Shown here: positions 58,924 to 64,000 of the stretch, one piece after another
Layout: each line of letters opens with the position of its first letter
Position numbering within the stretch: position 1 is the first letter of the stretch
NCBI GenBank assembly: GCA_031772625.1
Contig: CM062817.1
Location: forward strand, 889,438,184 to 889,502,183
Length of the DNA: 64,000 nt
Source of the DNA: Pinus tabuliformis
Taxonomy: Eukaryota; Streptophyta; Pinopsida; Pinales; Pinaceae
Reading direction: 5' to 3'
Translations under genes and position numbers: made by a program
Notes under the pieces: generated by a model
Told to the model about the DNA's origin: nothing
The model's database searches: none
What the model saw: the letters and a program-made list of their open reading frames with translations, nothing else

Positions 58924-59008
58924 GTGACCCCCCCCCCCCAAATTTTGGAAACAGGGAAACGCAATATATCGTGTTACCCTGTTTCCAAAATTTGAGGGGG
59001 GGTGTCAC
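58924..59008. repeat. Long perfect hairpin beside a hAT remnant
   Basis: AAATTTTGGAAACAGGG (58940-58956) and CCCTGTTTCCAAAATTT (58977-58993) are perfect inverted repeats around a 20-base loop. Outer arms GTGAC-C(n) and G(n)-TGTCAC extend the stem with small mismatches. It may arise from two hAT left ends in head-to-head order. Confidence 0.8.
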
Positions 59009-61492
59009 ATTTCAATATATATATATATATATAAGGACATTTAAGAAATGTTATGTGCAATCATAAAGCATAGATTATACATTATAATTTATTACATTTA
59101 AAGTTTAAACATTATGATTAAACTATCCAATGTCAATGCATAAAGTCTCTAAATTTACATCACATTTACTCATGAATGATCACATAATGAAAATAGCAAT
59201 ATCGGAATATCCAAAATCAGCCTTTATTATATATCCAAATCTCAAAATCAACCTTTATTATATGTATGAAGTTGCAAGTACAATAAAGACTATGAGGCTG
59301 CAAGTATTATAGAGACAAAAGATTAATCCTCATCAAAAATAGAAGCAGAAGCATGCTCAACAGTGGATGGTGGTGCTAAAGAAGATGATTGGCCAATTCC
59401 ACTTCTAGGCTCCTGGTCCTCAATACTCAAGGTAGCAAAAGAGAGCTCCGAATCAGGACTTTCTAGATCCACATCCCATTCTTTAGAAGGACCATTGCTA
59501 TATTCTGGACCCCTAAGAGATGCAAGGCAAAGCTTAGAGTGCACATAAACAAAATCTTTTGCCTTCTGTGAACCCAACTTGTTGCGCTTCACATAATGAA
59601 TAAAACTATAGGTGCTCCAATTCCTTTTTGTTGATGAAGAGCTTGCCACTTGTGAAACAACATGAATGGAAAGGTTTTGCAAATGTACACCATTTGTTCC
59701 ATGACAAATCCACCACCTAACTAGATTCATGGTGCTTCTCCAAAGTTGATATATCTGAATAATCATCTAATCCTACAGCAAAACTGGCAAATTCTTCCTT
59801 CACCTCCCTACGTAGATGAGTTGGAAACATTCTCATAAGGTTATTTTTCACCCATTAGCCACCTCTGTATCCTTATGTGGTGCCTTCCTCTTACCATTGC
59901 TTTGAGCAATAAGCTCCTCATCATAAAATTTGGGGTTCAAGGCATGTGCTAAAGCATGCAATTGAAATTGTTCCACCTATCAACAATGATTTTCTTGACT
60001 AAAGCAACAAAATGATCATCAACAAACAAAAGTTGTGGAGCCTCTTGTGAAATGATTTCTATAGTTTTCTCAACCATGGAATCCATACCATCATATACCT
60101 TTCCTAAGAAAGGTTGGACAGTGTCAGCATTCCGAAGAAGCTCAAATGCAGGGGTTGTGAACTTTAGCAAGAAATCTATCTTGCTCCACCACTCCTCATA
60201 AAGGCACAATCTACACACCATATATCCCCGCTTTGAATCTATTTGTCTCCACTCAACCCAAAGTTGACTCAACAACATAGAAATTAATGCTTGCGTAACC
60301 TCAACAAGGCAGCGCAAACATTAGGAAGTTTGAGGCATATCTTATCTCAACAACTTTTAACAACTTCAATTTGGAGTACTCTTGAAATATTGCCTGAGAT
60401 TGGTGGTGGTTGGTGGTGGTTGGTGATGAATTTAATAATCTCCCTTGCTTCCCCTGTGATTTCCTTTATCCATGGAACTTTATTGTCGATCCCCTCTAAG
60501 ATCAGATTCAGATTATGGACAATGCAGGGTGTCCAAAAGATGTGGGCATACCTCCCCTCGATAATTAAACCTGCAGCTTTGCAAACTTGTGCATTATCCG
60601 TGATAACTTGCACCACCCTGTTAGGTCCTATTCGTTCAATAGATTTTATAATAACATTGCAATGAACCTTCACTCTTGGGTAGGAGCCCTTGTACAAATT
60701 ACTGCAAAGATTACATCGTCATTCCCATGAGCCACCACCTCCACATTTTTTAAGCTTCTAAACATGCCTCCAAAGAGGATAATATTCAACCCTTGGGTTG
60801 GACTTGGGGCTTGAACTTGCACCTTGGTTGGAAGCCACTGTTGCACCAAAATAAAAAATAAAAAAATTGGAAAGAAAAAAGAACATATTTTTGGAAGCAT
60901 AAACCCTCGAAAAATAGAAGAAATAGTGGGGAAAAACTAAGAAAATGAATGCTTCTTACCCAAAATACCACAAAAGACCAGAGAAATATGGTTGTAGCTG
61001 AGCCAAAAACCAAGAATGTCATAGCCGAAAACTCCCCACTCTAAATTTGCTTGTGAAATCTCCTTCTCTTGCTGCTGAAATCTCCTTTGCTCACTGTTGA
61101 AAATGCCCTAGCTGAAACCACTGCTCTCTTCCTCTTTTCTCCTTGCTAAAATCATCTACCTCCAAGTGAAACGACTTGCTCAATTCGTGTGATGAGGGAA
61201 TGAGGTGAGAGTCTTTTTATAACTTGCGAGAGCCATCTAGAAGCATCCTGAAGATATTTTATTCGCCAAATAAAAAAATAAAAGCAAACAAACAAAAGCG
61301 GAAAAAACACAACTAAAAGGTGGAAACGCGGTCGTATGACTTGGAAACGCATTTCAGGTCATACTGGGCCACGTTTCCCCCACGTGAAACGTGAAAGTAC
61401 AGCCTGAAATGCGTTTCCAGGTCGTACCAAACGCATTTTTGTATCGTTTTTGCCCAGAAATGGCCTCAAGACAAGCGTTTCCTGCAATACAG
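59009..61492 (-). mobile_element. Decayed hAT transposon
   Basis: Minus-strand transposase fragments lie inside. The right end (CGTTTCCTGCAATACAG, to 61492) inverted reads CTGTATTGCAGGAAACG, similar to CAGTGTTGCAGGGGAGCG of the 23.5-kb element. Many GGAAACGC/GCGTTTCC words crowd 61320-61490. The left end is unclear, perhaps CGTGTTACCCTG near 58970. No matching 8-bp duplication was found. Confidence 0.6.
59323..60900 (-). pseudogene. hAT transposase pseudogene (DUF659 and dimerisation regions)
   Basis: In minus order: 60697-60347 with RVVQVITDNAQVCKAAG and HIFWTPCIVHNLNL, the DUF659/DDE part; 60317-59949 with LYEEWWSKIDFLLK and KIIVDRWNNFNCML; 59766-59323 with SSTKRNWSTYSFIHYVKRNKL, the dimerisation motif. 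These are in different frames with stops between, and the N-terminal BED finger is not seen. Similar block order to the transposase at 24232-26678, but clearly diverged from it, so another hAT family. Confidence 0.85.
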
Positions 61493-61527
61493 GTTTTAAT
61501 ATTTGCACGATACTAAGTAACCACGCA

Positions 61528-61615
61528 CAGTGCGGATCCTAGTCGAATCCCTACAAATCCGAATCTGAATCCGTTTCTGATGCGGGGATCCGCGGATCCA
61601 GTCCCTCGGCCTTGT
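61528..61615. mobile_element. Possible hAT left end
   Basis: CAGTGCGGATCCTAGTC begins at 61528, followed by repeated GGATC/GAATC words to 61605. CAGTG starts and dense subterminal repeats are hAT-like. No partner end or target duplication was found in the window. Confidence 0.35.
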
Positions 61616-61924
61616 GAATCTGGTAACATAGCTTGAAGCCCTTTGACCCTTTCTTAGAGTAATCTTGAGTTGACACTTGGATGATTAGCCCTTGGTAGCT
61701 CCAATTTGCACAAATAGACTTCAACATTCCATTATTTGTCCTTATCCCTCTCTTTGCTCCATCCAATAGCCCAAAGGATGATGACTCATGCCCCACATGT
61801 GGAATAAATGCTTGAAGAGCTTGTCTTGATGTCTCTTTCCTTGAGCATTGAGTTGATTTTGCCTGTAGATGACACTTGTTTGTCCCATCTTCTTTTTCCA
61901 CTTCATCACTTGCCTTCAAATATT

Positions 61925-62122
61925 GTCATTTGCAGTCCACATAGAAAGCCCTCTTGCCCCAAAAGTGAATCCACTATTGTAACTAGAGATCTGTGAGGAC
62001 ATTATGACTGCTTTGAAAGACTTGTCGTTTGCAGTCCACATAGAAAGCCCTCTTGCCCCAAAAGTGAATCCACTATTGTAACTAGAGATCTGTGAGGACA
62101 TTATGACTACTTTGAAAGACAA
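61925..62122. repeat. 99-bp tandem duplication
   Basis: Two nearly identical units start at 61925 and 62024 (GCAGTCCACATAGAAAGCC in both). The period is 99 bp, a multiple of three, and a minus frame stays open across both units, each reading SSQISSYNSGFTFGARG. No protein family is recognised. Confidence 0.85.
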
Positions 62123-64000
62123 GTGGTTCATCTTAACATAGAGAATCAAATGGACACCCTCTTTGCCTTAAAAGGCGTAGCATGATGCCTCGGGGGACAC
62201 AGATGCATTGGGAACTGTAAGACTATTAGGATGCATAGCCAGGGCCAAAGGTGAGTGGAAAATACATAAGACGCGTGGCACATGTGGGGCAAGGTGATGC
62301 ACCAGGATTGGAAGGGATAATGTCAGGGAAAAGTACATATAGTGATTATCCTTATAAGGCTTTATTGATACAAGTGCTCCCTTAACCCATGAATCCTAGT
62401 AATTCCTAATCCATGATACCTGCAACACCATCTCAGGGTATAAGAATACCTATCAAGGCAAGGAGTTATGCCCACCAAGGTGAAGTCAGCATACCACAAG
62501 GCAAACATACCATGAAACAAACAAGACTAAAAGTAACCATGGCCATCCAAACCAATGGGGATCTAAGAGTCACTTTCACAAGATGACACAAAGCCACATG
62601 GCTTTACAAGGCTATAAGGCACATCCTTTGTGCTTTATATGGTGTGGCCCAAAAGTTCAGGAGTACCCCTGCTGAATGAGGGGTAACACAACTGTAACAA
62701 AAAAAACTAGACTAACAATTTTTATTTATTCAACTTCTTTACAGCATGCCAAATATTAATTTTATCTTTTCATCATTCTAGATAATTATATGTATATGGC
62801 AGGTACTTTGCAGCATGCCAACTATTGCTTCTACCTTTTTCATCCTTCTTGATAATTATATCTACACAGCGAGCATAGGGCAGATAGATTTTTGACACCA
62901 ATACACTTGCATCAACAAAGGCAGCATACATATCTATGTCTGGACCATACAAAATATCATTGCCTCAATAAGTACTAAGGACAGAGCTTTCGACTCCCGG
63001 TAGGGAGGGGCAATCCACTTAGGTATATCTTCAAATTTCTCATGGGTAAATGTAATATTCCTAATTACGATTTTGCTCAATTTTGCCTTCTATAGTTATT
63101 TATAAAGAAAAAGGTGTGGAAAATGGGGACATAACTCACCCTTAGAATAAAGTCACTCCCTAGTAGCACAACGTTGTGACTTAAAGGGGAGCCAAGGGGG
63201 CCAAAGGACCACGCAGAGATGGAGCCCACGCAGACACTTGGAGAGACTGCGCAGATGGAAAGGAACACGTGGCAAGAGAGGGAATACGTTGGAGGAAGTG
63301 CGCCTTGGGATTGAGAGAGGCCAACACGCTATAAAGAAGAGAGGAGCTTCCTCATTTTGTCATTCGATTATGTGCATTTGAGCTAGTCACTTCGACTTAG
63401 AGCACGCTGGCTATTTAGCTGGTCTACAGCACTGTTTAGTGCATTGAGTGTCTTCGTTCGGAGATCTCACCCTTAGCCCCGGGGGACTTCCAGTGCCTGC
63501 TCAGGAAAGGTAGTTTTCAGCAGTCTTTTGCAGGAGGATTGATCTTTGGAGTGAGGAGGAACTGAGCATTTTGGATAATTGCGCCGTCTTCAGAGAGAGA
63601 CGCAGTTCTTTTGGTGGGAGTTCTGGATTGAGGGTTTTGCAGAGGATTTGAGCTGGGAGATTGAGCAAGGGATCAGCGCTTGCATATTGGAGGATTTTGG
63701 AAAAGTTTCGGGCTGAGTTTGGGTGGATTCTATTCAGTAGCAGCGCAGAGCCTTGAGGGATAGCGTAGATCCCCAAGGGGGTGATTTTCGGGGGTTGGCT
63801 GTTTCAAAAAAGCTTTATGGGTTTTTCTGGGTTTCTTGAGTAGAGTCTGATTCTAGAGTTTCAACATTTTCTAAGGAGGGGAACAGCCCCAAATCCTCAT
63901 TTGATTTCCAGCAGTGGCAGCAGCACAACAGTTCTCCAGCAGCTTGGACGCAGTTCAGAGAGAGGCCATTCCTTTGCTATTCTGAGTGTATTTCTTCACT
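62123..64000. other. Unassigned DNA with a promoter-like stretch near the end
   Basis: No supported gene. GCTATAAAGAAG near 63328 looks like a TATA region, followed by GC-richer DNA with CAGCAGTGGCAGCAGC (63913 onward). This resembles LTR leader or a 5' UTR and runs off the window. No LTR ends or reading frame with a domain were seen. Confidence 0.4.

Noticed and set aside
61551-61919. Minus frame of 122 codons near 61.7 kb as a gene
   Set aside because: No recognisable domain, and one end runs into GGATC/GAATC subterminal repeats, giving a false Asp/Ser-rich tail.

Overview
This is nuclear DNA from a plant with a large, transposon-rich genome. The evidence is three small exons of an exocyst SEC10-like gene, plant L1-type LINE, Ty1/copia and hAT sequences, long AT-rich stretches and no compact gene clusters. 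A gymnosperm or other large-genome seed plant is an inference; no marker here fixes the species.

Layout. 1-1109: AT-rich DNA with one unassigned minus-strand frame. 1110-6987: a full-length LINE with a 19-bp target-site duplication. 7377-8755: a non-autonomous hAT element with a perfect 8-bp duplication. 8909-14395: a copia element with a 5' LTR-like sequence, a PBS and broken gag-pol, its 3' end lost. 15393-16031: three intact SEC10 exons on the minus strand, the only convincing host gene. 16032-19825: unresolved DNA. 20031-30848: an LTR element on the minus strand, inserted just after the PBS of an older LTR element and itself hosting a hAT inside a hAT. 32668-33648: a third hAT with a perfect duplication. 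34291-38982: a minus-strand copia inserted in an older minus-strand copia fragment (38983-40255). 40977-41797: a small hAT deletion derivative. 42030-42890: a copia remnant. 43071-58544: a copia element split twice, by a gag-only LTR element (45060-49223) and by an LTR element with no recognisable coding interior (50603-56252). 58924-61492: a decayed hAT with a long hairpin near one end. 61493-64000: mostly unassigned, with a possible hAT end and a 99-bp tandem duplication.

How the parts relate. Most DNA here is transposon in transposon, so order of insertion can be read from structure. Every protein-coding transposon frame carries stops or frameshifts, so none looks autonomous. Three LTR elements lack pol (20036-30843, 45060-49223, 50603-56252) yet keep LTR pairs, initiator-Met-type primer sites and purine tracts, so they probably moved using proteins from intact copia relatives elsewhere. 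No novel defence or metabolic system was found. The most useful signals are the nested architecture with exact boundaries, the non-autonomous LTR families, the hAT termini with dense subterminal repeats, and the SEC10 exons in a sea of repeats.
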